The notes under the pieces were generated by a model, which saw nothing but the letters and a program-made list of their open reading frames with translations, was not told the DNA's origin and did no database searches. DNA of 64,000 nucleotides from Trichopria drosophilae (taxonomy: Eukaryota; Arthropoda; Insecta; Hymenoptera; Diapriidae), in assembly GCA_030407085.1 (NCBI GenBank), contig CM059582.1, forward strand, positions 54,201,001 through 54,265,000. The letters run 5' to 3'. Every line of letters starts with the position of its first letter. Position 1 is the stretch's first letter. Below, piece by piece: positions 1 to 10,867 of this stretch. A program made the position numbers and the translations under genes.

Positions 1-975
1 CTCATCCCGTATTCGTTGTTTTACTTCCTCAATATTCACCGGTTTCGGTCAATACACTCTATCTTTGAGATAACCCCATAGAAAATAGTCAAGGGGCGTA
101 AGATCCGGAGATCTTGGTGGCCATTCTATTACACCCCTTCGACCTATCCACCGTTCTGCGAATACATCACTCAAATAATTGCGAACATCTGTTGCATAAT
201 GGGGTGCTGCACCATCTTGCTGAAACCAAGTCTGATCGAAATCCTCGCCTACAATAACCTGAATAGCAGGGATGATGTCGTCCCTCAACATATCGTGGTA
301 TTTTTGACCAGTAAGGGTACCCTCGATGAAGAAGGGCCCAACTACCGCATTGTTTATAATACCTGCCCATACGTTTACTTTTTCAGGATATTGAGTAGAA
401 CGACTATCGACCATCCAATTAGGATTGGTTTCACTCCAATAAGACATGTTATGTCTATTGATTGCCCCATTTAAGAAGAATGTAGCTTCATCAGAAAATA
501 CGATGCGATTCAAGAAACCGGCATCAGCATCTATTCGATTCATCATTAATTCCGCAAACTGTAGGCGTCTATCAGGATCGTCTTCATTCAATTGTTGTAC
601 GAGTCTAACTTTGTATGGGTGAAATTTTAAGTTTTTAGTTAAGATCCGTTGTACTGTACCGTAACATAAGTCGTGCTGCTGTTTAACTTTCCTGATGGAA
701 GTATGAGGATCTTCCGTTATTGACAGCGCGACATTCAACTCATTTTCTTCAGTTGATGCTGTTACTGGACGACCTGCTCTTGGGAGATCCTTCACAGTAC
801 CGTGAACTTCAAAACGATTTATTGTTCTGCTAACAGTAGATTTAGAAATCGGTTCTCGTCCCTCTCTAAATGATGCGTTAAATAAGGTTCGAACATTCTC
901 TAAAGATCGCTGGTTATCACCCCAGCCTCTCATCATGAGAATGGTTATTCTTTCTCGTTCACTTAGCGCAGCCAT
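1..975 (-). pseudogene. Mariner-type (DD41D) transposase, decayed and cut by the window edge
   Basis: The frame read from 975 leftwards encodes an N-terminal paired helix-turn-helix region (about residues 1-125) followed by a DDE-type catalytic domain. Catalytic aspartates are visible in FSDEATF (first Asp), FQQDGAAPH (second) and SPDLTPLDYF (third). By my count 41 residues separate the second and third Asp, as in the DD41D (rosa-like) branch of Tc1/mariner. The enzyme would cut and paste its own element. An in-frame TGA at 49-51 interrupts the protein after KDRVY, and the frame continues beyond it with typical C-terminal sequence (PKPVNIEEVKQRIRDE) to the window start. The copy is therefore dead as it stands and its 3' end lies outside. 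The start is a conserved-looking MAALSERER. I could not identify the terminal inverted repeats. Confidence 0.9.
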
Positions 976-1290
976 TGCTCTTTGTACGAAATATACGTAT
1001 GTATTTTGTTACTGAAATGATGCTTAATACGTTTAGATAGGAAAGGCGTTTAGATAGGAAATCCATGTATCTCACAAAACGATAAAGTTAAGACCAAAAT
1101 GTAACCTTATAAGACTGTACACATATGTATAAATTCAATGTGAATGTATGTTGTTTATTTACTTCGCTGGTGACTCGTGCTCTCTGTCGCTGTTCGCGCG
1201 CCCAAGTTCACTTTGCACAAGTGTTGCGTAAGATGTATGTATACACTTTTTTTAAACAGTTTATTATTCTATTTACAAAATTAGAGGACA

Positions 1291-1475
1291 AGCGAGGGAC
1301 AGGAACTGATTCCTAAATCGACTTTTGGCAGAACAATAAATTGTTTCGAAGTTTACGGCACTGTAAAGGATCTCCATAGAGCAGATCGTCCAGTAATAGC
1401 ATCGACTGAACAAAATGAATTTAACCACTCTCAATACCGGAAGATCCTCATAACTTCGTTAAGAAAATGAAACGG
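1291..1475 (+). pseudogene. Fragment of the same mariner transposase, opposite orientation
   Basis: Read on the + strand, this stretch encodes a short match to the N-terminal part of the neighbouring transposase: KSTFGRTINCFEVYGTVKDL aligns with KSTVSRTINRFEVHGTVKDL. It then continues with ASTEQNEF and, after a frameshift, EDPHNFVKKM against EDPHTSIRKVKQ. No start, catalytic domain or intact frame remains. It faces the copy at 1-975 head to head about 320 bp away, so it is a separate insertion or an inverted duplicate rather than part of the same copy. Confidence 0.8.
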
Positions 1476-2195
1476 GGTTCCAATTAAAAAAAAAAAATAA
1501 TCTTGACCTGAGAATAATCTTCAAGGTAATTTTCAAGGTCAAATTTTATGCTAGCATTAAATATCCCGGAAAAAATCCTGAAACTTTTGTCTGAAACATT
1601 TTACCCGAAAATGACCTCTTGCTGAGTTAATTCGCTGTTCCGGGAGTTTTAAGTTTGGCCTTGAAATGACATTGCCGAAAAAAACGGCCATAGCATATTT
1701 GGACGTAAAATTTTGTGCTCTCTCCGAATCCGTGAAAAAAATAGCAGTTTCCATTAAAAAAAAACAAACTTGACCTTGAAATAATCTTGAAGGTTATGTT
1801 CAAGGTCAAATTCTGTGCTACCATTAAATATCCCGGGAAAAATCCTTAAACTTTTGTCTGAAACAATTTCCAAAGAAATGCACACCCTCTGAGATATTTC
1901 GCCGTCACGGGAGTTTTAAGTTTCACCTTGAAATGACCTTGCCGAAAAAAACGGCCATAGCATATTCGGACGTAAAATTTTGTGCTCTTTCCGAATCCGT
2001 GAAAAAAAATAGGGGTTCCCATTTAAAAAAATTAACTTGACCTTGAAATAACCTTCAAGGTCATGTTCAAGGTCAAATTCAATATCGCCATTAAATAGCC
2101 AGGGAAAAATCCTTAAACTTTTGTCTAAAACATTTTCCCCGAAAATGCACTCCCGCTGAGATATTTTGCTGTTCCGGGACTTTTGAATCACCCTG
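1474..2195. repeat. Tandem repeat, about 268-bp period, 2.7 copies
   Basis: Three successive copies start near 1474, 1743 and 2011, the last one partial. Each contains the blocks TGACCTTGAAATAA, TTCAAGGTCAAATT, ATTAAATATCCCGG, AAACTTTTGTCTGAAACA and GGGAGTTTTAAGTTT. The array ends in CACCCTGTATA, a sequence also seen at the right end of the foldback element at 17394-18219. Apparent short minus-strand frames here are repeat translation, not genes. Confidence 0.85.
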
Positions 2196-2199
2196 TATA

Positions 2200-4027
2200 T
2201 TAGAGTGGTCCACAAAAAATCAAAGTAGCGAATTTTAATCGGGACACCCCCAGAATTCTTCTATGTTGAAAATAAAAAGACACGTATTTTTTTATTTTTC
2301 GATTCGTCGATTTTTAATGGTGCCGCCGGGCCCATGAAGTTTCCCATGTACTTTATATGGGAAATAATCGTTTTCTCGAAAATTTGATGTAAAATTTCTA
2401 AAAATCAATATTTTTTCGTGAGCAAAAGATATTTTCTTTCAGAAATGATGAAATGATGAAATCATAATGATCGTTTATTTAAAAAAACTTTTTTGAACGA
2501 CCGCACAGTAAACTCATAAATGGAAAAAAGTGAAAATATTCTTCCAATAATGTATACATATATATCGCTATAGTATCTTGGTTTCACTTCTTGAAACCTA
2601 TTACTCAGAGTATTTGAGAGTCGCGGAATAAAAACCTGACATCAGAATTTCAAAATTCAAAATGGCGAAAAAAATATGGTGGACATAATTTATAAAATTT
2701 AAAAGGATTTTCTTAAAACTTATTGTTATCATGAATTTTTGGGCTCGATGATTGTGAATCTCAAATCAGATTTTTACAATCCAAAATGGCGGATACATTA
2801 TGGTGGACATAATTTTTAAAATACAAATGAATTTGCTTAAAATTTACTATACGGCAGTTTCTTAGGTTACCGATTACGAATATAACATTTTCTTCTAAAA
2901 TGATATACTTTTGCAATTTAAAATTTTTTTTTAAATAAATAAAAATGATATACTACAAATTGTAAAAAAATCCACGGTTTCATAGTTTTTTTTTTAGAAA
3001 TTATCTCCTAACAAGCAATTATGACACGTGCTGTTTTTCAATATACCTGACTGTACGTGTAAGTGCTTCAACTAACAATTTACGAACTTACCATCTTTTG
3101 GAAAAAGATCCCATACCAATCCAACTAACAAGTCACTGTATTGAAAAGTTGGAAAAGCTGTATGAAGAATTAAGATCTTTGCAGAAATCACCAATGAAAA
3201 AAATTCAAGAACGACAGAACAAGGTTGTACAGAAAAAACAGGTGATTTATTTGATATTTCTTATGCAAAAATTATAGTAACAATTCATATTTTGGTTGAG
3301 AATAATGAATAAAGTGCCGAAACAAATGAAATATGCCAATGCATAATTCTAAGAGTAAATGTTAGATTCCTAATCAGTAAACTAAGAATCTACCATATAT
3401 TAAATTTCAAACAAATTCATTTGTATTTTAAAAATGATATCCGCTATATTGTATTTGCCATTTTGGATGTGTAAATCTGATTTGAGATTCATAATCATCA
3501 AGCCCAAAAACTTCAAAACAACAATAAGTTTTTTGCAAACCATTTAAATTTTAAAAGTGATGTCCACCATAATGTATCCGCCATTTTGAATTTTGAAATT
3601 CTGATCTCAGGTTCTTAGTCCGCGACTCTCAAATATTCGGAGTAATAGATTTCAAGACATGAAACTAAGATACTATATAGATATACATTATTAGAAGAAA
3701 AATTTCACTTTTTTCTATTTATGGGCTTACTGTGCGGTCGTTCAAAAAAGTTTTTTTATATAAACGATCATTACCATTTCATTATTTCATCATTTCTGAA
3801 GGAAAATATCTTTTGCTCAGGAAAAAATATTACTTTTTAGAAATTTTACACCAAATTTTCGAAAAAACGATTATTTTCCATATAAAATACATGGGCCCGG
3901 CGGCACCATTAAATATCGACGAATTGCAAAACAAAAAAATACGTATCTTTTTATTTTCAATATAGAAGAATTCTGGGGGCTGTCCCAATTAAAATTCGCT
4001 GCTTCGATTTTTTGTGGACCACCCTAA
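2200..4027. mobile_element. Foldback element with about 640-bp inverted arms, TA-flanked
   Basis: The left end is TTAGAGTGGTCCACAAAAAA and the right end is its inverted counterpart, GTGGACCACCCTAA. TA stands on both sides (2198-2199 and 4028-4029), suggesting a Tc1/mariner-type target duplication. The arms run roughly 2200-2860 and 3395-4027 and match over most of their length, including the internal marker AATGGTGCCGCCGGGCCCATG and several CCGCCATTTTGAA boxes. The central loop holds a decayed coding fragment. No transposase is present, so the element is non-autonomous. Confidence 0.8.
3074..3276 (+). pseudogene. Decayed coding fragment in the loop of the foldback element
   Basis: An open stretch of about 58 codons reads NNLRTYHLLEKDPIPIQL, then TSHCIEKLEKLYEELRSL and a Lys/Gln-rich stretch. 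A frameshift follows and the next frame gives DLFDISYAKI. I recall a similar combination, LLEKxPIPxxLT followed by LFDIAHAxA, from repetitive uncharacterised insect proteins, which I cannot name precisely. There is no start codon and the frame is broken, so this is probably a captured or relict ORF. The composition is much more coding-like than the surrounding AT-rich sequence. Confidence 0.45.
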
Positions 4028-4029
4028 TA

Positions 4030-5046
4030 TATATGGGCAAATCTGCGAAACGTTTAAATTTCGTGTCACACTGTATTTTTGAGCATTTTTATTTTATTTT
4101 TCTGCGTTTAAACTGGTCAACATTGTTAAGTATACACCAAATATATCGACCAATATATGTAATGCATCATTGATGAGATAAAAGTACGAAATTCATACCT
4201 TTGAAACTGAAAAATATGTCAAAAACGCCTAAAATGAAGTGTCCCTACAGTAATTTTTATTCACGTTTGGTCCTGTAGCGATTTCTGCGTTTCTTTAATC
4301 TGTCTGGATTTTTTACACGTACTAATAGACAAAAAAACAAAGAATTTGCACCCTTATAGAGCTATGTGCCCTTATCAGAAAGGCTGAAAAGAGTGCCTTT
4401 AAAATGTGTCCCTCGTTTTTTCACAAAAACAATTTTAGTTCATTTTTCACCCATTTCACTTGCAACATATCTTTAATCGTTATGAGTCAAAAGCAATAAT
4501 TTTGTACCCAGAAAAAGGAGGAAATCCAGATGTCATTTAAGAATGTGCTCACAAGAGAAGTCAAAAAAATATATGCTTGAATTTAAAAAGCACTTGCGTA
4601 ACTGGTTAAAACAATAGTCATTTTTCAATGGCACACCGTCAATTGAAAAAGAACATTATTTGCAACATGTGTGATCGTTTGAAAAGCGCAAAATAGAGTG
4701 AACATCAAAACGCTAACATCTAGTAATGTTTTTAACCCTTTGTATCACGATGGTAATTAACGTTTTCTTTGATTTTTCATTATTAATATTCTAGTTAACG
4801 CATTCATGTCAATTTTTTACGTTTTTCTGTAAGTTTAGTGATAAAATAACATATATAAATAGCTAAGAAGACATCATTGTTTATTGTTTAGGTAGTATAA
4901 ATAAAAAAATATGAAAAAATTCGGAGAAATTCTTTATTGGCAATGTTTTTCGTGATAATTGCTTAAAATTTTTAACTCGAGGCTTTTGGGTCTCTGATTA
5001 CCAGATGCAAAAAGTTTGCACGTGTCATGTAATCACTTTTCCTTAG
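4030..5046. other. AT-rich spacer without recognisable genes
   Basis: There are no long frames, and no inverted or tandem structure that I could trace. The last 20 bases before 5047 look like a splice acceptor with a pyrimidine tract (CACTTTTCCTTAG). Confidence 0.5.
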
Positions 5047-5198
5047 AACCGCACAGCTGGTCTGTTGATATGGATTCTCACAAAAATAGAAAAACAAAAA
5101 ACTCTAAAACAATAAAGAAAAAGTCTAAACCTACAAGTAATAAAAAAACTCCTGGAATTGTTAAAACTCGACCAGCCCGGAAATGTACTATAATGTAA
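5047..5198 (+). CDS. Orphan candidate 3'-terminal exon ending in a CaaX box
   Basis: After a good acceptor (TTTTCCTTAG at 5037-5046), a phase-1 frame of about 50 codons begins PHSWSVDMDSHKNRK. It becomes strongly lysine-rich and ends ...RPARKCTIM followed by TAA. A poly(A) signal AATAAA lies 7 bases past the stop (5205-5210). A polybasic tail plus Cys-Thr-Ile-Met fits a prenylated membrane-anchor tail such as those of Ras-family GTPases and some lipid phosphatases. That is inference from four residues and composition only. No upstream exon of such a protein was found nearby, so it may be a relict, the end of a gene with distant exons, or chance. Confidence 0.35.
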
Positions 5199-6744
5199 TT
5201 ATGTAATAAATTTCTATCTAAAAACATGATATTTGTTGTATTTTATTCAGCGTATATAATTCTCAAACCAACATGTATCTGAATGCATACCAATGCAAAA
5301 ATTGTATCATTTCAGTACTTTTTAATTATAAATTTTACATTCAAATTGACAATCGCATGTAGCAATTTCTCAAATGAAAGCACTTTCTTGATGTGCATTT
5401 CAGTTAGTGTTCAGATTTTCGAAATTCAATATGGCGGCTTCAAAATAGCAGCTCCAAAATGTCGAACGTCTCCTCTAAATTTTAAGAGTTAAGATCACTA
5501 ACATAAAAATTCTCAGATGATAATTTTCACTCTTCAGCGTTGCTTAAAAAATGAAGCACACTGCGTCATTTGTTACCTCTTAATCTATATGACAACATAT
5601 AAAAATTCCAATAATGTGCTTAATACATAAAACTTTTTTGATTTTATGACTCAAAAATCAAAGGTTTCGCGGATTATTATATACAGAGTATCCGGAAAAT
5701 ATGGAAACGGTCCTGTAACTTTTGAAAAAAAAGATATTTCGAAAATCGCTTAAACACGTGAAACGATTTTTCAAAAAATCTATTTTTTCTGCGGGGTTCC
5801 AACCTCCCCGCCCCAAGGGGGGTGTGGCGTGGGGCCCGAGAGGGGATGAATATCTTAAATGGCAACATGGGTCGAGTGGGAGCTCATTTAAAAGGTATTT
5901 TCGAGACGAATTTAAAACACAAGGCATAGATGGCGTTGCGATCAATTTTTAGCGGTCATAATCGACTTTTAAAACTTTTAAAACTTTTAATCTAGTAACT
6001 TTTGAACAAATAAAGGTTTTGACAATTGACGAATTAAGCGAAACCATTTTTCAAAAATATCTATTTTTACCTGTTTTTGAGGTTAGAAAAAAATGTAAGG
6101 TGATGATGGGATTCGTGTTTGGGAGGTCAAAATACATCGGATAGTATAAAAAGCACTATAAACATGCACCAAATTTTTATTTTAGACAAGTTTTAAAATT
6201 TTTTCCAATAAATTAAGAGCTTCCAGACGACATATTGGAGCGGCCATTTCGGATTTTGCAAATGCGCTCTCGGCATTCGAAAGTATAGACCTTAAGCTGT
6301 AAAATGAGCCCCCATTCGTATTTTTTGGTTGTTTTTAATTGTGGGCAGATCAGTGTTCGGTTGACGTGGAATGTCCCGTGTATACATACATTTCATTAAT
6401 TTAAAATGACTGATATAAAATGTCGGATCATTTGAATGCAATTCGTTAGTTGCAGACTTGCAATAGACGATACCGTTTTTTGAAATTTGTAGCGGCGTCC
6501 TTTGCCTTTGACTATTTCAAAGTTTTCCGATTCTCACCGCGAGGAGGTGGACGATTTTAAGAATCTTTTTTTTTTTATTTTATTTAAAAAAATTTTGTTT
6601 TAACTTTTTTTTACATTTAAATACGCATAATTCGGCATTTTAATTTTGCCTCATTGAAAAAGCCATGGAATTTCGGAATCAAAAAGTAATGATTTTTATT
6701 TATTTATGTTTAATATTTCTAGTATTTTATTAAGCTTGTGCCAA
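5199..6744. other. Repeat-derived spacer
   Basis: No host gene is seen. At 5715-5765 a block containing TCGAAAATCGCTTAAACACG recurs in similar form at 8540-8565 (TCGAAAATCGCTGAAACACG), so the two flank the decayed mariner copy at 6745-7821. A short GC-rich segment (5795-5840) stands out from its AT-rich surroundings. The frames through it on both strands are not convincing as protein. Confidence 0.4.
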
Positions 6745-7821
6745 CTACTGAATGAGATATTCAAATTCATGTCCTTCAGCAACTTGACAATATCCTAATC
6801 GTGCATAGAAGTTATCATTTACTTTTTGCAGCGTTTCTTGAGATATCGAATTAGAACATTGAATTATTCTTTCCTTTAACTCATCAATGTCTGTAGGCTT
6901 TGTTTCGTACACCTTAGTTCTTCAAAACACCCCAGTAAAAATAATCCAGAGGAGTTAGATCCGGTGACCTTAGTGGCCACTCAATCGAACCTCTCCTGCC
7001 GATCCAACGCCCGAGGAAATCGTTGTTCAATCGATTGCGTACAATCAAACCAAAATGACACGGAGCACCATCCGGTTGAAACCAGACATTGTCAAATGCT
7101 GTACCAGTAATATTTTGTATTGCTGGTATAACATAGGTATTCAATAAATTTAAGTACGCCACAGCTGTGAAATTCTCTTCAACGAAGAAAGGTCCAACAA
7201 TTTGATTGCACAAAATTCCAGCCTAAACATAGATTTTCTATGGATGTAGTGTGTGGGTATCTCTCATCCATTGAGGATTTTCCTCTGACCAATATCGCAT
7301 ATTGTGTCTATTAACTTCTCCACTCAATTGAAACGTAGCTTCATCGGAGAAGCATATCCAGAACTTGAAAAACTCATTTTCGTCACACCGTCTCATCATT
7401 TCCTCAGAAAATTCTAATCTGCGATCGAAATCGTCTTCCGAAAGCTCTTGCACAAATTTTATTTATATGGATGAAACTTATTTTTAGTCTTAGTATTTCA
7501 TGGACAGACGATTTGCCGATACCAGTTTGTTGCGCAATCTTCCTAACTTAAGTATGGACCTCCTCAACAACACAAGCACGCACTGCTAAACTGTTACCTT
7601 CGTTTGTAGCCGTTTTGGTCTCCCCGATTTTGGACGGTCTCTGACAGAGCCGGCATCGTGAAATAGAGAAACAGTTTTACAAACAGTTGATTTGGATATG
7701 GGTAGACGATCAGGATGGGTATCATTAAACTGTTGGGCGACTTGTTCTTATAAGATCTTTTTTTATCACCACATCCTCGTAGAATAAGGATTTCGATTCC
7801 TTCTTTTTCTGTCAAATACAT
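6745..7821 (-). pseudogene. Second DD41D mariner transposase, full length but frameshifted
   Basis: Read leftwards from 7821 this is a diverged relative of the transposase at 1-975. The N-terminus MYLTEKEGIEILILRG matches MAALSERERITILMMRG. The first catalytic Asp sits in CFSDEATF, the second in WFQPDGAPCH and the third in SPDLTPLDYF, again with 41 residues between the last two. The C-terminus can be followed through an out-of-frame segment (KPTDIDELKERI) to a TAG at 6745-6747. The frame is broken at least three times, near 6910, 7230 and 7500-7590, so no functional enzyme is made. It gives the full domain extent, about 355 residues, that the first copy lacks. Confidence 0.88.
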
Positions 7822-8790
7822 TTTTTATCAAAAGCAAGGAGACAGAATAGAGAATTTAAAAAATGGATGAAATTTTGAGTAATTAGTGATAAAACGAAAA
7901 AAATGAAAAATAAGAAGAAATTATAATGGTAGAAAGTTAAAAGTAAAATTGTCGTACGAATAAGCGAAGTATTATCGTATCACTGGAGTCACACTCAATA
8001 TAAATTTTGCTAGAATCTTCCAGTTAGAATATTCCGAACAAAACGCAATTCCTTTACGAGAAAGCCGTAATCAAGAAGTACACGAATGTTGCCATCTGTC
8101 AACGAGATATTGTACGAAATAGTCGTGAAAAACTTGAAAGTTCTATCACACGCAAAGAGAAATCTCGAATGTTTATTCTGTGGGTCACCTTCAACGAAAA
8201 CGACCTTCTTGCGTATGTGAATCTTTTTCAGCAGGATCGTATACTTTATTTATTGAGACTTACAAGATTTCGTGATGTGACTGCACTTATTGTAAGAAAC
8301 TCGTACTAAATGTTTAATATTTGAACCAGTTTAACACTTTAGCATAATTTTAAGTTCGATGATTACAGCGCCATGTATCTACTAAAACAATCATAATAAT
8401 AAGGTAAAATTTAAGTAACTTTTTCTGAACAAACGAAATCTGCAATAAAAATTATTATTTTTTTATTCGACCTGTATTTCTCGCGATATCCGACAGTTTA
8501 CACACGTTTCACGAAACGGTTCTGTAGAAAGAAAATCATTTTCGAAAATCGCTGAAACACGTGAAACAATGGAAAGGACAACATGTAAAAAAAAGTATGA
8601 GAAATCTGCCATTAATAGTCCTAAACACATGTTAAAGAAGAGGGTGCTAAGAATATTGTGAAGAGACATTTTTAGCAAAGACGTTTCACAGGCGTTCAAA
8701 TGATATTAAAATGGCAGACATTAAACGTTACTGAAACGTATTTAAAATGTTCCTCACCCAATTTGTAAACGTGTTAAGGAATTCTTTTTA
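7822..8790. other. AT-rich spacer
   Basis: No gene was recognised. The part near 8505-8575 resembles 5705-5770 as noted above. Short minus-strand frames here lack any familiar domain. Confidence 0.4.
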
Positions 8791-8829
8791 TTTTGGAACA
8801 TTTTGGAACATTTTGGAACATTTTGGAAA
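8791..8829. repeat. 10-bp tandem repeat (TTTTGGAACA)n
   Basis: There are three perfect units of TTTTGGAACA and a fourth nearly complete one (TTTTGGAAA). Confidence 0.95.
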
Positions 8830-9310
8830 CGTTTTAGTAATGTACCGGTGCCGGTTGGGTATGTACTCCGTAATTGCGCGGGCGCCAAATTACACCATAT
8901 TTCACCTTCTCAAAATATATATTTTGAAAATCCACGTATCATCTGGCAATGCTGAAGTTTGCGTCTACGTTTTTCTCATTCCTTCAATTTTGAATTTAAA
9001 ATTATTTGAAATAGGAAAATATAACTGTATTTTCACCAAGAATAACAGAAGCTTCGCCGACTTTTCAAATATTTCTTTCGAGATATAGAGTGTGCTGCTT
9101 TTGCACTTTTTCCATAAAAGCTGTGTAAAAAGTTGCGTTGAATTGGTACATGCATTTCCATAGGTTTTTATGGAAAAAATGCAAGCAGAAGAGCTATAAA
9201 ATTGGTTCAAACCAGCGCCCACGAAGTTTTGAAAATTTTACCATGAATGTCATGCAATTATTTTTGCATGTCTTCAATTTTTATTATTAATTAAAAAATA
9301 ATTTTAATAG

Positions 9311-9360
9311 TCGCCCCTGAAGAGGACCTCCCTCCAAGAGGTTGAAACGTTGGGCCTATA
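9311..9360 (+). mobile_element. Penelope-type terminal motif with hammerhead-like core
   Basis: CTGAAGA at 9317-9323 is followed by a possible stem (GACCTC pairing with GAGGTT around the loop CCTCCAA), then GAAAC at 9344-9348 and GTTGGGCC. This resembles the hammerhead motifs known from the terminal repeats of Penelope-like retroelements. The first box differs from the CUGANGA consensus by one base (A for U), and there is an extra G before the stem, so activity is doubtful. The same GAAACGTTGGGCC block occurs at 63566-63580. No reverse transcriptase is visible nearby, so this is a terminal fragment. Confidence 0.5.
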
Positions 9361-9429
9361 TTGGTTTTTCAAACAAAATGAAATTAAAATGTAATAGCCA
9401 TTTTATACAAATAGTTTGTTTATATAAAA

Positions 9430-10190
9430 GTTTTCCTTACAATTTCGGTAAGTTCCATATCAGAATTCAATAGAATTCAAAGGAATTGTAAAATTGCCCG
9501 AATGTTTAATAAAAGGATTCAAAATAATAGCCTTGAATCCCTTTCCGTAGGGCCCTTCAATTTTTCATTTAAATTCATTTAAAACATCAAATTATAACAG
9601 TATTTTTACCAGTAATATGGAATATTGCGTGGATATTGCACCTTACGTAATTATTTGATAACACGGCACTGGTTTGCGTCGAGGCAGCCACCTTTCGGAG
9701 ACTCCAGCGATTGTCAGTGTATAGTAAAAGTCTACTATTATAATGTTCGAATGAAACGTTCGCATTTTCCTTCTCACGTCCATAAATCTGGATTCTGTAG
9801 TCTCATAGTGTCATAATTGCGTGATGTTTGTACAGTTTTCTGAATCATATATACTTATAACAATTAATTTTACGTGACTACTGTCAAACGGCGTAAGGGC
9901 AGTTGAATTTAAAAGTTCCATTTTTCGACTTAAAACCAATTTTAGCTTCAAATTTTGATGTGATAAAAATTAAAAATGTGAAAAGGAAAATGAGAATCAT
10001 TTCTAGTTTAGACAATCTTATTGGTCCACAAAAAAGGCAGAGCAGCCTTAAAATATGCAATATCCCAAATGATTTAATGTTTTTGCAGAAAATCAAGGGA
10101 CGCTAATTAGAAACGTTAACCTCAAAATCGAAAGGAATGTTATTTTTAAGAAGTTCTAAAAAAATAAAAGAATACCAGCCGCCAAAGAAT
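9430..10190. other. Spacer without supported gene
   Basis: A 67-residue frame on + (9903-10106) has ordinary composition but no recognisable motif and no splice or start context that I trust. Nothing else structured was seen. Confidence 0.35.
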
Positions 10191-10194
10191 GAAA

Positions 10195-10867
10195 GTGTCA
10201 AACAAATTGTTCAAAAGAATTTCACGTTTGAATTTTAATTTTTTTTCGAGTGAAGGGCTCTGGGGAGAAGAAGGGTTAACGTAAGATGCAATGTGACCCA
10301 AGGTCAACAAGACTGTTATGGATTCTGGGAACTCAATAAACGTATTGATTATTCGAGATTCTTATTGGAATTTATACTATTTTATACGACCTGTAATACC
10401 AGAATTGAATTCAGTCGATCTTATACGATACCATATTTAACGAAAATTGATTTGTTGCGGCTTAGGATAGCTTTAAATTCTGTTAATTTAATCAAAGAAT
10501 TGATTATATTGTTTACGGTATTTCATAATTTTCGAAGAAATGTTCTGTTTTCTAGTTTTGAGTTTAAATCATTCGATAATCTAAAGTACATACTCGTTTC
10601 TTTGAGGTTATGTGCGTTTATGTATCGAGTATATCGCATACACTCGCATTCATAACTGAAAGAGTGGGAAAGAAACAGACTTATTTCGTATTAAATCGTA
10701 CACAGATTTTTCGTATACTTTTTCGTTTGTTGGGGTGTCAAACAAATTGTTGAAAAGAATTTCACGTTTGAATTTTTATTTTTGTCGAGTGAAGGGCTCC
10801 AGGGAGAAGAAGGGTTAACGTAAGATGCAATGTGACCCAAGGTCAAAAGGACTGTTATGGATTCTGG
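10195..10867. repeat. Pair of about 134-bp direct repeats flanking 405 bp
   Basis: Copies at 10195-10329 and 10735-10867 both begin GTGTCAAACAAATTGTT, pass through AAGAATTTCACGTTTGAATT and GGGTTAACGTAAGATGCAAT, and end CTGTTATGGATTCTGG. They match at roughly 90 percent by eye. The arrangement suits a miniature LTR-type element (TRIM) or a simple duplication. I see no convincing primer-binding site, so the class is open. The 120-residue frame inside is not convincing. Confidence 0.6.

Noticed and set aside
10293..10655. 120-codon + frame between the direct repeats
   Set aside because: It starts inside the left direct repeat, shows no motif and has AT-driven composition.
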